Source: Rhinopomastus cyanomelas
Lineage: Eukaryota > Chordata > Aves > Bucerotiformes > Rhinopomastidae
Direction of reading: 5' to 3'
DNA length: 64,000 nt
Assembly: GCA_013400115.1 (NCBI GenBank)
Contig: VXBP01007098.1
Coordinates: 992,001-1,056,000 of the forward strand
Shown: in pieces, positions 44,981 through 58,129 of the stretch
Position numbering within the stretch: position 1 is the stretch's first letter
Layout: each line of letters begins with the position of its first letter
The notes under the pieces: model-generated
The model's input: only the letters and a program-made list of their open reading frames with translations
What the model was told of the DNA's origin: nothing
Database searches by the model: none
Made by a program: the position numbers and the translations under genes

Positions 44981-46459
44981 ATGTGCTTCAAGATCTCAGG
45001 GCAAAAAGTGCTTGAGAAGAATGTGTGTGGCCCTGCACTAGCTGGCTTTTGGAGGGGAACCATAGTCTTTCTGTCTCTCTCTCTTTCTGTGATAGATGAC
45101 TTGGTATCAATTTATCTATTTTTTAAATAAATTATCAGCAATGTACTGACTCATGCTCCACTCCTCCTGTTTCTGTGACCCCAGTAATACAGGTGGTGAC
45201 TCTAACCAATCCCCCACTGCCTGCTCCTACATCTTTGCTCTAATCTCAGCTGAACAGGTTCAGCATCTGACGTGCAAACACAACAGCGGAGCTCGGAAGG
45301 CTGAGCGCTCCTCTAGGTGTTCACAGTGCGGAACCATCAGGCTGCTTGGGAAGCTTCCCAAATGCTTTCTGTCAGCAGTCAGGTGGCAATTACAAAATTA
45401 ACTGGAACAGACCATGCCTCCCTCGTGCTGACCCGCAGCCAGCCAAAGGGCAGATACCATGTCAATGGAAAGAAAGGTATCGTATGTCAGAAGAACACTA
45501 GGAACATGAACAACATACTGGAACCAGCTACCAGCCACCACACTGCATCCTGCAAACTGGAGGGCTGCTCCAACCAAGCTGGAGTCAGCAGGCTTGTATT
45601 GTCATTTCCTGCACTGATGAGGCCAGGCCACCAATGACTGAGGTGTGGGGGATGGAGTAGGGTGGTGTTGGGCACCCCGGCTGCCCCCTCCCACTGCCTG
45701 GAACCGTGTTGCTGGTGGAGGTTGCTGTGATGCCGAAAGCAAGAGGCAAGTCTTCCTGGCCTGCTTCTGTGGTTCATGCAGAGCAGAGAGATGCTCCAAA
45801 GTGCTGCTTGGAGGTCCTGAGGGAGGACCCCATTTAGCTTTCAGTCACTGACCTCCCTGTGTGCAGCCATTGCCAGCCCACTGCCTCACCCACCCTGAAG
45901 GGGTGGCTAATGGAGCTGCTCTGGCCATGGGCATGCTAATCCCAGCCAGATGTTTCTCAGAGTGATTAAAAGCCAAGGGCACAGCTTGCAGTTTCATGCA
46001 GGGGACACACTTGCTGGGTTTTTACTGTCACCTCACCCTCATCCCTACAGAGTAACCATAATCCTTCCCTGAGCCATTGCACATAAGCCAGCGTGATGGA
46101 TAACCTCCCTTCCTGCTTTTTTAACCTTCCCTTGCCCTCTCCAGGCTTGGACCTTGTGCACCAACTTTCCTTCTTCCCTGTATCACACCTCAAAGCTCCT
46201 TGTGGTTCCCACTGGCTCTGCCTTTTCCTACACATCTGTCCCATTGCTCCCCAGCACTTTGCCTTGCTGCCTTTCCAGAACGACACTGGGATGGATGTTG
46301 CTGCCCGCTCCAGCTTGGCCCCATCTGTCCAGTCTCTTCCTGCCTCAGGAGCAGTTTCCTCAATACCTTCTCATTCAGCTGACTCCTGAGGGTAGTGACA
46401 GGAGAACCCCGAAGTCCACAAGAAAAGTCTGTGTCCCTCCAAATGTCTCACTTCTGTGG
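44981..46459. other. Intergenic stretch, nothing identified
   Basis: A short CT-rich run occurs at about 45070-45090. There is no gene or named repeat. Confidence 0.4.
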
Positions 46460-46560
46460 GTCACAGAATCACAAAGTCACAGAACATTAGGGATTGGAAG
46501 GGACCTCAAAAGATCATCTAGTCCAATCCCCCTGCCAGAGCAGGGTCACCTAGACCAAGT
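46460..46560 (-). repeat. CR1 3' fragment, antisense
   Basis: TCACAGAATCACAAAGTCAC, AACATTAGGGATTGGAAGGG, AGATCATCTAGTCCAATCCC, and GGGTCACCTAGACCAAG. It forms part of a 168-codon spurious frame (46154-46660). Confidence 0.92.
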
Positions 46561-47031
46561 TTTCTGCTCTTACTGTCATCACATCTTACTTGCATTGCTT
46601 TACTTGCACTTTAGTGTGCTGCCTAGAGACTTCCTGAGGCATCCACATGTGGACTACTAAACTCACAGCTCATACAGAGACCAAACACAGGCCACCAGGA
46701 CTGTTCATCTGGACAGCTTGCTCCTGGTACCTTTTCTCTTGGGTACTATCCAGCAGGAGTTGTCCCAGTAGCTGTCAGGCCACTTACAGCAGGTTGTGCA
46801 ATGCTCTGAAGGCACTTCTCAGAAACAGAGTGGTGTGGACCAGGCAGCATCGATTGTCTTGGTGATGGCCACCTCCTGGGGTCTTCCCAAGAATGGCAAG
46901 AACATCATGGACAGCACACACAGCCAAACAGTTGTGAGCCATCGAGGCCTTCAAACCTCATCATTTGCTAAACCTAGAGCCCTCCTGACAGACGTTCACC
47001 TAAGGTGCTCTTACAGACCGCTGGGTTTGTA

Positions 47032-47112
47032 GGGGTGACTTGGCAGTGCTGGCTCAATTCTAGGACTTAATGATCTTAAAGGTCTCTTCCCACCAAAGAT
47101 ACTCTGTGCTCC
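47032..47112 (+). repeat. CR1 3' tail, sense
   Basis: GGGGTGACTTGGCAGTGCTG, TAATGATCTTAAAGGTCTCT and a decayed end near ATACTCTGTG. Confidence 0.7.
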
Positions 47113-49565
47113 TGTTTGGGGACCATACAGCACATACTGCAAACAGCCTGTGCTCACGCAATACTTTGATGAGATGTAAGAGTCACTGTGACGGGTCGTA
47201 TGGTGCATGGGCAGGAGATCCAGCCAGCCAGAAGAGAAATTGTTCTGGCATCCAGCCCACCCGGACACCAGAACAACACCAGGCCCCACTCAGCAGGAAG
47301 GTTTGGGCTCCCTGCTTTGTGTTTGTCTAGGCAAGAGCCTCCTAAGTGTTTTTGCACTCTTTCCTTGTTGCAAAGAGCCGCATGACTTGGAGGAACCGGT
47401 TAACAGTGTCCAACTCTGCTTTGCTCCATGAGGGCAAATGACATCATTTTACATTTTTAGGTATTTTCTTTCCCTTTTTGTTTTCCTTTTCCTCCAAAGG
47501 ATGAAAACAAAACAAAAAAATAAGATGGATGGTGGAAGTGTATTAAAAAAAAAACCAAAGGATTTCTTTTTTACACCAAGAACCAAAAATAAAACCTTAA
47601 AAAAGTCACAAAAATACCTTTTGGGATGTTGGATCTGTGCAGGTGGAATCCTGCCTTCTGTGAGGTTTGGTGCATCTACCCAGATGTATCTACCTCATCT
47701 GATGGATGAGTCTGTGGCTACCATGAAGCAGTAGCCCTTTTTTTTGCCAAACCACACTTGTGTCTTCTTGAGATTTATAACAGCTACGGATGCTGTTTCA
47801 TGGTAGCCACAGGCTCACTCATCAGCCAGATCTTTGGGAGGACGCAGCAAAACCTCGCAAGAGGCGGGTTTTCACCTGTAGAGAAAAAGATGTGACAGAG
47901 CAAAGACCATGGGGTGGGTCTGGGCAGAAGGGCAGAAAGGACTGGAGGAGAACTGTGTAACATGCAGAGCTCCTCATTCCATCAGCGAGCATTTGTCTTG
48001 TAAATATGAAAATGAACGGTCCAGTACCACGATTTCTATTCTTCCTCAGAAAAAAGAGTGAAGGCAAACCGACTGCCACCCCATAGAGCTGCTAAAAGGG
48101 TGTCTGCGAAGCAGGACAGGGTTCAAACAATTCAGGACACCTAAAATATTGAGCGGCTCAGGAAAACACAACCAACAAGACCACAGACAAAACAGCCATC
48201 CAAGCTGCCACTGGGTCCTGTCTAAGGGAGAGCAATGGGTGTCAAGTTCACTTTGCAGCCCTCTCCATCATTGTTCCCTGGGTTGAGAATGTGTCCTGGA
48301 AAGGAAAGCCAGAGCCAGAGGAAAGCTTTATCCTCTTGGCCAGCTCACTCCTCCTCTGACTGCCCCAAGCATCACTTGGCCCAGACACTTCAAGCACACT
48401 TGGGCATCCAAAACCTCTGACCTCACCAGGAGCTCAGCATCACCCAGAGAGACACTACAAAATGCCTGGGGACCAGGTCCTTTTAGGTGCTGCTTGAGTT
48501 GCCCTCTAGTTCCCCAGACACGAGCAAGCTACAAGCAGGAGGAGACTGCAGAGCCTGAGGAGCCTGGCCCCTCCAGGCCACCAGCTGCAGTCCTGGCACA
48601 TTATCCAAAGGCATCTCAAATATCTCCATGATCAAGTCCAGTGGCTTCCCAGTTCATCCCAGCAGCACAGGCAGGTTAAGCTGAGCACATATGTAAATCA
48701 ATGCGGCACCGGGGCTCACGGCGTCGAACTCCCACCATGAGCTAAATTTCCTGACTTCACACATAAAGTGCCCTACACTTTTTTGCTGATACCTAGACAA
48801 TTTTTAAAAGCCAATGAACCTTCTTAACCCACTTCAGGTGCCACCTTCTAATCACCACATGAAATTTCATCCTCCGCATGTAAGAAATGTACAGCAACAG
48901 ACTTGCCTGCCACATGCCCGCAGAGATAATTAAATGTTGATGCCAAAAAATAGGAAGCCGGAGGCTGGCAACATTTCTCTGTGCCTTTTCATCCCTGGCT
49001 TTCGAGTTCACGGAGAAGGAAAATGGGGGTTTGGCAGCGACAAGAGATTTAAGAGAGTCTGTGAGAAGTGTTTTTTTCCCGTGAGCAGAGGCAAGATTTC
49101 ATTAATCTTTTTATCTGTCAAGGTAGCACGCTAACTTACGCTCGGCGCATGACATTACGCTACACGGCTGCTGATGGGCTTCTTGTGAAATATGTTTTGG
49201 CTTACTGAGCTGCTGTACCGAATCATTGGCTTCTTCATCTTCCCTCTTTGTAGTGAACATCGCCTGCCGCGTGTGCGTGAAGGCTCTCCCCACCTCGGCA
49301 GCGGTGTGGATCCAGAGAGGAAGAAACAGTGGCAAGGAAAGAAGCAGAGAGAAATGCCGCCGGTGTCACCAGCCATCGGTGGGAAATGTAGGATGAGGTC
49401 AAAAAGGCACAAGGGGTAGAGAATGGCCTGTTTCACAAGGGGGCTTTGGGGCAGAGGAGGGTAAGTAGATCATAGCAGAACCAGGCCTTTGGCTTGCACT
49501 AGCCCCACAGCTTCTGGCCTTGGCCACCATCCTTATTCAGAGTCTGCTCTGCCCAGCCTCCTTAT
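47113..49565. other. Intergenic stretch with a possible conserved element
   Basis: No CR1. AT-rich, homopolymer-bearing DNA lies at 47440-47620. The block 48920-49230 retains CpGs in AT-rich context (TAGCACGCTAACTTACGCTC, GCATGACATTACGC) and reads like conserved non-coding DNA. No gene is supported. Confidence 0.35.
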
Positions 49566-49625
49566 CATAGAATCATCATAGAATCTTTAGGGATTGGAAG
49601 GGACCTCGAAAGATCATCTAGTCCT
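49566..49625 (-). repeat. CR1 3' fragment, antisense
   Basis: CATAGAATCATCATAGAATC, TTTAGGGATTGGAAGGGACC and CGAAAGATCATCTAGTCC: a very short, little-diverged 3' end. Confidence 0.88.
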
Positions 49626-52442
49626 TGGAGAAGACAGCAGAGTGGTACTGTTGGACATAGCACAGGAGCCAGGGTCAGCTGTCCACACACATGCCAGGAT
49701 GTGTTGGCGTGGTCCTGCTCTTTATCTTTTGTTTTGCTGTTTCCTGTCCCTCCTTGTCCTGATGTTCTAGGTCTGTTGGTGGGTTTCAGCAGCTGCCTTG
49801 CCAATGATATTATTGGCATGTCAACTGTTTTTCTCATGTTTCCTCTTTCTTGTGCTTTTGGTGACACCACTGTAACTCCCAGATTCCCACCCGTTCCTGT
49901 TTCACTTACTGCCACTGCTCTTGGCTTCTGGGGGAGGTCCCCGCAGCAACTAGGACTAACCTGCTTCTCATCCCTGCAGCTCTCAGTTGGGCATGCTGCT
50001 TTCCTTGTCTGCTCAGTCTACCCAGCTGTGAATAGCCTTTTCCTGCTCCCCACATGGGAAGTGAGAACATGGAAATTGTGATTTTCTGGTGTTTGGGTGT
50101 CACTGGGGACAGAAGCTGGCAACAGATTTACAGGCAAGTGCTTAATGATCTGTTCTAAGTCAGACTGCACCCTTCTCCCTTATCTTGGCCTGTCCATCAC
50201 TCTCAGTGCAGGCAACCACACTCTTTTTGTCTCTCCTCTGTGTTTCTTTCCCACTCCTTCAGCTGGGAGGTCTTCTGGGTCATTCCTTCAGCTTTTGAGC
50301 TCTCAGAGGCTCTGCTGTTGGTTCCACTCTCTTTTCTTTCAGCATCATTTATTTTCCAGAAGATGAAGCAATCACCCAGCAAGGATCTGACCCCCTTCCT
50401 CACCGTCTCACATCTCCGTAGGTACAACGTCCATTTCTCTGACTTTGACTTGACTTGACTAAAGCAGTCCAGCCCTCATCCTTTCATAAGGCCACTGCTG
50501 CAGAGACCCACATCCCTAGTCTGTAACCCTGGAGCTTCATTATTACTCTGACAATTACTGTTCCTTTATCTCATTCTGCGCTCTGGATGGTTTTAATCCC
50601 AAAACAGCAAAGTATTCAGGGCAAGGACTATCTTTTCATTTCGTCCTTTCACAGCGTGCAGCGCGGTGGGACCCCAGTCAGCAGCCAGAGTCTCAGAGCG
50701 CTGCTGCCAGTCAAAGCAATCGAATGATAAATACACCAACGCTGGCAGCAGACGTCACTAGCCTGATGCAGTCTGTCTTCCCTGCTCTCACACAGGTGCT
50801 CAAACCTGACTCACAAGCTGTAGCAGACCCACAAGCTGTAGCAACAGAGTGGCAGCAAGGTGCTGGCTGCTTGTGTACCCAGCTGCTAAGTCTGCAGCCT
50901 CTACAGCTGCCTGCATAATAAAAACATGCAAATTAAAACCAAACAAATTAAAAAACACACCGGGTAACTCTCCTGTATTCAACAGGCTGCAGGCAGCTCT
51001 GTTCCTATAATCTGAAACGTTTTCCTGAGGTTCTTGTCAGGGAGGAAGCCTGCTCTCACTTTGGCCACAGACTGGTAAATCTCCCATCAGTGCTCCTCCA
51101 GCATTTTTGCTAGAAACAATGGAAAAGCAGAGACATTGCTTTAAAAATGAGAGCAAATCATGTTCATTTGACTGAGCTTGAAATGGAGCTCTTTTCCTTT
51201 TTTCCTCAAATGCCTGCGTTCATTTTAATGGGTTTTACCCAGCCCCTTTTTCATTAAGTTAAGCATCTGTGAGCTTTTCACTGAGATCCAGAAGATACAA
51301 GGGGAAAAAGCCGTAGAATAAACATCTCCCACAAACAGCCCTGTGCCCAGTCCTCTCTCTAGTTTCTTCTCCTGTCTGGTGGCCTGAGGGGAAGGCAGCA
51401 GCCCTCCACGCTGCCAGCACGAGGGCCAGTGGTCTGGTTGGTGTTAGGAGCAAGAGACCAGCCGGACTCATGCCTGTGGTTGTGCCTCATGACACTGCCC
51501 AGGATGCTGCATGTGGCGATGCACGGTAGGAGAAGTGCACGGGCAGAAGGAGCAAGAAGAGAGGGGAGGAGGAAGAAAGGTACCTTTTGAAGTCAGTAAA
51601 CATTTAAAGTAAATATGATTAATGCTGCAATCTATTCACATATGAAACCAATGCCGGATGCGGCTTGTTTGGCTTTCCCCTGCCAAATCCAACAAATACT
51701 ACCAGGGTGGAATTTGGCCACACTCGCTGTATTCCAGTAAAGAAACGAAGGTCTAACTGCGGGTACCAAAAAAAGTACACAGCAAAGTAATCTTAGGAGT
51801 TTATGGGAAGAAACATAAGTAACGTTGGGACATAAAGAACATAAGTAATGTCAGGACATGAAGAGCAAAATGGGGAAAGAAGCAACCAAGAAGAAGGGAT
51901 ATGAATATTTAAGGAAAGGAAATGTTCTCAATATAGTGCAGGAATGAAAACTACAGAAAAATAATGGGTCAATAAATAGAGCTCTTGGAGAAAAAAGGGT
52001 GACAGAGGAACTAAATGTTTTCCTTGCCTCTGAATTAGAGAAGAAAATATATTAACAATAAACCTGCAGAGGACATGTGTGAGGACTAATGAGTGCAAAC
52101 CAGAGATTACTGAGATCAGTGGAAGAATGCAAAGAGCCTCTCGTGCAGGATACAGCAGGAGTTAACCCCTAGTTAATACTGGAGATTTGGATCAAACAGT
52201 GGGACCATAAACTGTACATTCTGAGGGAATTATTTATTCATCATGAGTCAGGAGAGTGTTTTGAAATCATGTCAGACAGATGTGGGTTTTCTCCACAAAA
52301 TAACATGCTTGCAGAAAGATGAGTTAAACATTGAACTGGTTTCTTCAAAAACTTCAGATCACGTGGAATGTGACAGCCAGGGGTGACCTGGAGAAGCCTG
52401 TCCTGACAGACACAGAGTGGGCTTGTGTGAAGGTCAGAGCTT
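49626..52442. other. Intergenic stretch, nothing identified
   Basis: No CR1 or gene. Frames such as 49701-50081 (126 codons, hydrophobic) lack a recognisable domain and any splice context. Confidence 0.4.
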
Positions 52443-52730
52443 ATAGAATCATAGAATCATTAGGGATTGGAAAGGACCTCGAAAGATCATCCAGTCCAAT
52501 CCCCCTGCCACAGCAGGATCACCTAGACCAAGTTGCACAGGAACACATCCAGATGGGCTTTAAACATGTCCAGAGAAGAAGACTCCATGACCACCCTGGG
52601 CAGCCTGTTCCAGTGCTCTGTCACCCTCATCAGGAAGAAGTTCCTTCTCATATTTCTATGGAACCTCCTACGTTCCAGCTCACACCCATTGCCCTTCATC
52701 CTATCACTAGATGACATTGAGACGAGCTGT
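52443..52730 (-). repeat. CR1 retrotransposon, antisense, about 290 bp
   Basis: ATAGAATCATAGAATCATTA, GGACCTCGAAAGATCATCCA, CACAGCAGGATCACCTAGAC, CCTGGGCAGCCTGTTCCAGT, and CCTATCACTAGATGACATTG. It is the same subfamily as 16165-16968. Confidence 0.92.
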
Positions 52731-53257
52731 CGGTTCTGATTTTCTCCGGGGTAATGTAGAATGAATGGGGAAGCACCAGAATTTTATTATGGATGAATTA
52801 AAAAATAAAATGCATCATAAAATTTTTGGTGGGCCACAGAAATAAATTTCAGAGTAAGTGGCGGGTTGTTTCTAAGAAACACAAAAAATTGCAGGTGAGT
52901 GACTGCTGGGGCAACATTCAATTTTCTTTGCAAGATTTGATAAAGCTGAAGTCTGTCAGAAAACAACTACTTTCTGAGCTGCTTTATTTCTGAATTTGAT
53001 GTAAGAATAATGTGCAAAATGTATTTGGAAATGATAGCAAAGCTGAGTGGCTGAGGAACGTACCGTGCTGTATGTCTGAATTACTGTAGAAACCTGGGCA
53101 ACAACAAAAGGCTCCGAGTTCCATAATACTAATCTCACATTTGCTGCCACAAATTGGGAGTATCCCAAATGAAAACCCCCAAATTCTGTTGATACCAAGC
53201 AAGCACCTGTCTGTGCAGCCTGGGTTTGTGTGATGGTGTAATTGTGTGATGGTGGTC
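52731..53257. other. Intergenic stretch, nothing identified
   Basis: About 530 bases of AT-rich DNA between CR1s. No gene or repeat recognised. Confidence 0.4.
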
Positions 53258-53340
53258 TAGGGTGGGGTGTCCCTGCCCATGGCAGGGGTGTTGGAACTGG
53301 ATGATCCTGTGGTCCCATCTAACCCTGCCTGGTTCTATGA
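53258..53340 (+). repeat. CR1 3' tail, sense (first of two)
   Basis: GGGGTGTCCCTGCCCATGGC, GGGTGTTGGAACTGGATGAT and CCTGCCTGGTTCTATGA: a CCATGGCAGGGG-type CR1 terminus. Confidence 0.85.
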
Positions 53341-53342
53341 CT

Positions 53343-53437
53343 GGTCTGGGTGATCCTGCTGTGGCAGGGGGATTGGACTGGATGATCTTTTGAGGTCCCT
53401 TCCAATCCCTAATGATTCTATGATTCTGTGATTCTAA
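53343..53437 (+). repeat. CR1 3' tail, sense (second of two)
   Basis: GGTGATCCTGCTGTGGCAGG, TTTTGAGGTCCCTTCCAATC, and repeated ATTCTATGATTCTGTGATTC termini. A different subfamily from the tail immediately to its left. Confidence 0.9.
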
Positions 53438-56400
53438 TTAGAGGACGTGCTATCCCCCCAAGGATCTAAAAAGGAAAACTGTAACCTTAATTATGGCATT
53501 TTTAAATTCCTTTTCACAAGCTGAGCAATTACCTTCTGCTAACTTCTGTTTTAAGGGAAGGTAACAACAGGAGTTAATGAGATGCAGACAAGCAAAAACA
53601 CACAAAATAGGGCTTGAAGAAAAGCAAGAAGGAACAAGACAAGCTGCAGCCCTCTCAGTGATGCTGTGTGTTTAAGCAAGAATTCCTAATTGAGGTCATT
53701 TTGCTCACCAGAATTAGAACAGCAGCCGAGGGGAAGGCGGAATATGTATCTAAATAATTTAAGGAGGATTATTTTACAGAGAGAGCAATCAGGAGGCGAC
53801 ACAGATATTCAGCAGAAATGGAGAGGTCAGACAATGCCGATGCGAGCAAAATCCTGCTGCCCATGTCAGGCTTTAACTGATGCTCGTTTGAGGTTAGCCA
53901 AGAGCCCAGAGTACTGCAGGGAGCAAAGAATTCCTCATACATCACATTTTTCTTGCAGGCTGGCTGTGCAGGGCCATTTGTATTATATTGATTTCTGGGA
54001 GTGCTTTTGCCCTTGTTTGGCACACGTTTTCCACATTTACAGGCTATAAAACCCAGATACAGTCATAAGCTTTTAAATGTTATTATATAAATTGCACTCT
54101 TTATGAAAGGGGAAAAGAGGATCCAAACTCACATTTTCCAACCAGTTTTGCGACAGACAAATGCCAGATCTGTCATCAAACTTGCCCTGGCAGGGAGGAG
54201 ACGTGGCAGAAACATTTCTCGTGGGTAAAGTCCCAATTACACTTCCCACAGTTACAGGAAACAGCAGTTGTGGAGCCTTGAGCCTCCACACCTAGTCCAA
54301 GCACTGGGCTTAGAAGGGCTGGCAAAGGTGTTTGTGCTCGTACCTGTGTGAAGGCACCACTGAGCAGTTATTGTGGAACCTTGCAGGGTTTACCTGAAGA
54401 AATAAAAATGAAATAATTTTGGATTAAGCTATCTCGTGGTCGGAGGAAGAAAGTCTCAGCTCACAACTCGCGCAGCCGTGAATCAATATGAAAAGCGAAC
54501 ACCCGTCAAAATCCCGGACAACTGCTTATGAAGTTTCATCACGAAACTTCGTGTTTATTGACTTTCTGGCTTTAGTCTAGAGCCTTCCAATCAACTTCAG
54601 CATGTTCACATGTCACACTAGCCCCATTTCACAGCCTTAAATGTAGTCAAAGGAAGCGCTGGCATGGACTGCCTGCCATCCTAAACCACGGACTCACATG
54701 GAGGATCCATCCCGTGGTTTCCCTGCTGTGGTCTGGAGACAGTGGTGCCTCTTGTTAGCTCCTTCCGCACCCGCACGCACACAGCATGCACAGGTGCAAA
54801 CACTGAAAAGAAGGGCCCCCTCTCGCAAAGAATGGCCTATTGAGACCCATCAACTTCACATTTAGACTTCAGCCTTCTTGGCCTCCACCCAGTGCCTGCT
54901 TCCAAAGAGCTGGGAGCCCAAATCAATATTGTCTATAACTTCTCGTCTTGGCAAAGGCAGGCACAACAAACAGGCACTCTGTGTGCTTCTGCAGAAAGAA
55001 ACAATCCTGCACCACTGAAGACATTCTCTTGTGCCTTTCATTCCTTGACTTAATTGAATCCTGGCTTTGTCCCTCATTGCTGTTTTAGAAATAACTGAGA
55101 TAGAAGTGTTGTCCTGCAGTCCAAGCAGGAAAAGCAAATCCACTACAAAATTGCAGTCCTAACCCTAACAGAACAATGATGGGACAAATCTTCATCCGGA
55201 TCCTCCCAAAGCCAAAGATTCCTCCTAAGCGGTCAAGAATTAGTCTGGACAATAAAGATCTCTGCTTACTATCAGTCTACAAGTTAGTCACATTTAATAT
55301 TTTAATCTGAAATAAATTACAAAAATAATTCATAACAGTGGCTTTATCTGAGGGTAAAAATAAGGGAGCATGAATTAGTGGATGAGTCAACTCCATTGTA
55401 TAAAACAGTCTGGGCAGACTGTAGTGTAGGAGCCAGGTCACATGTGTAGGAGCCAAGAACTTGGTGACCATTAAAAGCTGGACCCCAGGACACTGAAAAA
55501 GATGAGGGTGATCAGCCTGGACACACAGCTGGGCATCCCCTGGAATAGCATGGGTTCTGTGCAGGACACACCTACAGGTCATGTAGGTGGAGGAATCATC
55601 TATATAAAGCTAGTGAAACTATCACAGCAGTACTGAGCCTGTTTAATCAGGGACCTACTTGTAAAGGTGTCGGCTAGGTATGCCAAAGGGATCTGTAGGC
55701 CAGTTTGTCTCTTTGGCTGTCCACAGGCTACTTCTAGAAGGTCTGCAAAAGAGCACGAAAAGTGCAGTAGACACACAGAGATATTTTTTAGAAGTCCATT
55801 TACTGAAAAAGGTGAAAAATGTTTTTCTGGTTTGACTTCCTGAATAGAAGACCTTTATAAGCTCTCTTGAGCTAGATTACAGTGACAAAGGGTCTGACAG
55901 GAAGCCTTGGGAAGCAATTAGATGCTTAGGAACTCCTCATGTTAAGAAGAGTGAATCTTCTCTTAAAATGGAGCTTTGTGACTTCAGCTCCAAGCTGCTG
56001 GGTTTTGTTAAGCCCGTGAGGTGAGAAGATCAGATTTCTGTTGTTGGTGTAGCTACGCAGGCTTCAGTCAAGACCTTCCTGACAGCACCCCCGTGTCTGT
56101 AGGCACAGCCTATTCATCTTCTTCCTGCAAATCCCTTCACTTGTGGCCATACTGAAGCACACAGTACTTGCAGGCTCCCATTTTAACAAGTAATTCCATT
56201 CAGGGCTGTTTCTTCCTCTCTATCCTCACTCACAGCCCTCAGCAATATTTGCTTTTAGGTCATCCATTCAGCCAAGGGTTAAACAGCACGGGTCAAGAAA
56301 GCCAGCAGCTGCCTACTGACAATGATCTTATACTTAACAGCACATTTTGGAAGCCATCTGCTAACATATTTTTCATCCCATTTATTATGACATGTTATTT

Positions 56401-57789
56401 TGAATAGTTCTCCATTTAAAAAGTTCATTAAGATAACAAATACCTTGGGGAAAGACGACCACGTATTTCCACAGCACCTCTGCCACCACGCACGTGCACA
56501 CGGTACCACGCTGCGTGGAACAGTCGTTCCCCCTTAAGCCCAAACAGATTATTGTTAAGTGCAGTTCTTCTTTCTTTCCTCCGCGTTAATGAAATCACAT
56601 CGTTTCGCTCAGGCTCACTGTCTATCTCAAGCTGATATGACTATAATTACCAATATCTGTGGATGCTGTTTCTCCAGGCAAGCAAGTCTTTTTAGTGTTC
56701 CCATGATTTACCAACTTTAATAGCCCACATATCTCCTCATCCAGCTCTTTCAAGCTCGTGCTGCAGCCAGACCTACTGGTTAAAAGCAGCCAGCTTATTA
56801 GCTCTTGCTTCTCGTATTGCCAAGATCCTCTTGGAAGGGAACAAATTTCATCTTCGCCCTCGGTGAATTCTTCATGCAGACTTTCAAAAAATCACACCCA
56901 AATGCTTGAAACAACAAGATGTATTGAAACTAGGTGCCACTTGCACATTAAAACCACGATTTTACAGGCTAGGAAAAGTGTTAGCATCCCTTTGTACCGA
57001 GAGACCTCCTAAAATCTGCTTTACTGCCATTCGCTCTCTTGCCTTGGGTTTTTCCTTGTGTCCTATCACTTCGCCAAGACATTTTCTGGTTTTCCACTCT
57101 TCTCATTTATATTCATTACTATCTCTTTTCCTCTGTGTGTGTGTGTGTGTGTGCACACATTTGTATTGAGCTACATTTGCCCATTTCAAGCCAGCCTTGT
57201 TCTTTTCACCAGCACAACTTTCTCTCTCTCACTCGGGCAGCTGGGTGGCTCTGGGGCATGCAGCAACCAATTGTGTACAATTCCCAGTTACACTTCTCGC
57301 TTTAAGACCATGAGAACAGCTGGACGGGATGCGATCAAAGGCCGAGCCAGTGACCCTTCAGCAGTGGCCAGCTTGCCTGGAGTACAAAGAAACTGAGTAG
57401 AACAAACACAGCCTTCCTGTACATCCCCTCCGTCCCCCCAGCCCTTGTGTGTCCCCCAGAGCAGTCTGAGCAGGCAGCGGGGGGCCTTTGCATCCCTGGG
57501 GCTTGATGGATCTGTCTTCCTTTCTTTTGCCCATTGCTTTTGGAATCAATCCAGACTTTCAGCAGCCGCACAGCCAACATGACAGGAAATATCTGAGTTT
57601 GTTTAGGGGACAATGATTCTGTTCGCTCTGCCCCCTCCCTCAATGTCTCTTCATCCCTGCAGTCTCTGCCATTCACCTTTCCTGCATCACTCTCTGTCAT
57701 TTTCTGTCACCTTCCCTCCCCAATCAACTCCTTTCCAAACTGACCAGGTCTCATCTATTTAACCACTCCTTGAATGAAATTATTTTCAC
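53438..57789. other. Intergenic stretch, possible regulatory patch, no gene
   Basis: Sparse in repeats. At 54420-54600, AT-rich DNA keeps CpGs (AACTCGCGCAGCCGTGAATC) and contains the inverted repeat GAAGTTTC/GAAACTTC. The stretch 55740-56160 shows nothing I can name. Frames up to 121 codons look like chance. Confidence 0.4.
57134..57153. repeat. (TG)10 microsatellite
   Basis: Ten uninterrupted TG units followed by CACACA. A potentially polymorphic dinucleotide repeat. Confidence 0.9.
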
Positions 57790-57860
57790 CCTATTACTCT
57801 GCTTGTCCTGTTCTGAACCTTTCTACTTCTCCTTTACCCTTGTCAAGATGCATTTTTAAA
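57790..57860 (-). repeat. Possible old CR1 3' region remnant, antisense
   Basis: CTGCTTGTCCTGTTCTGAAC and TTGTCAAGATGC loosely resemble old antisense CR1/L3-like text. If real, it may belong to the same element as 58130-58812, with its middle lost. Confidence 0.3.
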
Positions 57861-58129
57861 TTCTTTCTCCTGATTATTTGACTTTTAAAGCTTTACAACT
57901 TCATGAAACAAAGGTTTTCTGTATTAGTGACTTGAACTTTACCTACTTTGAGTATAATACTCAAACTGCCATCAGCTCTGAGGTGTGAGAAGTGAGTTTG
58001 TCCGTGACTGGAGCAAAAGATTCATCCAGCAGGTCTTGACTCAGCTGTGCCAGTCTTTTTCCTCCCTTGCTGGATTTCTTACACCTCGGGATCGGGAGCT
58101 CTTGGGATCTATGCAAAAGCATCCTTAAA

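Noticed and set aside
46154..46660. A 168-codon plus-strand open frame
   Set aside because: Its second half is an antisense CR1 terminus. There is no domain or splice context.
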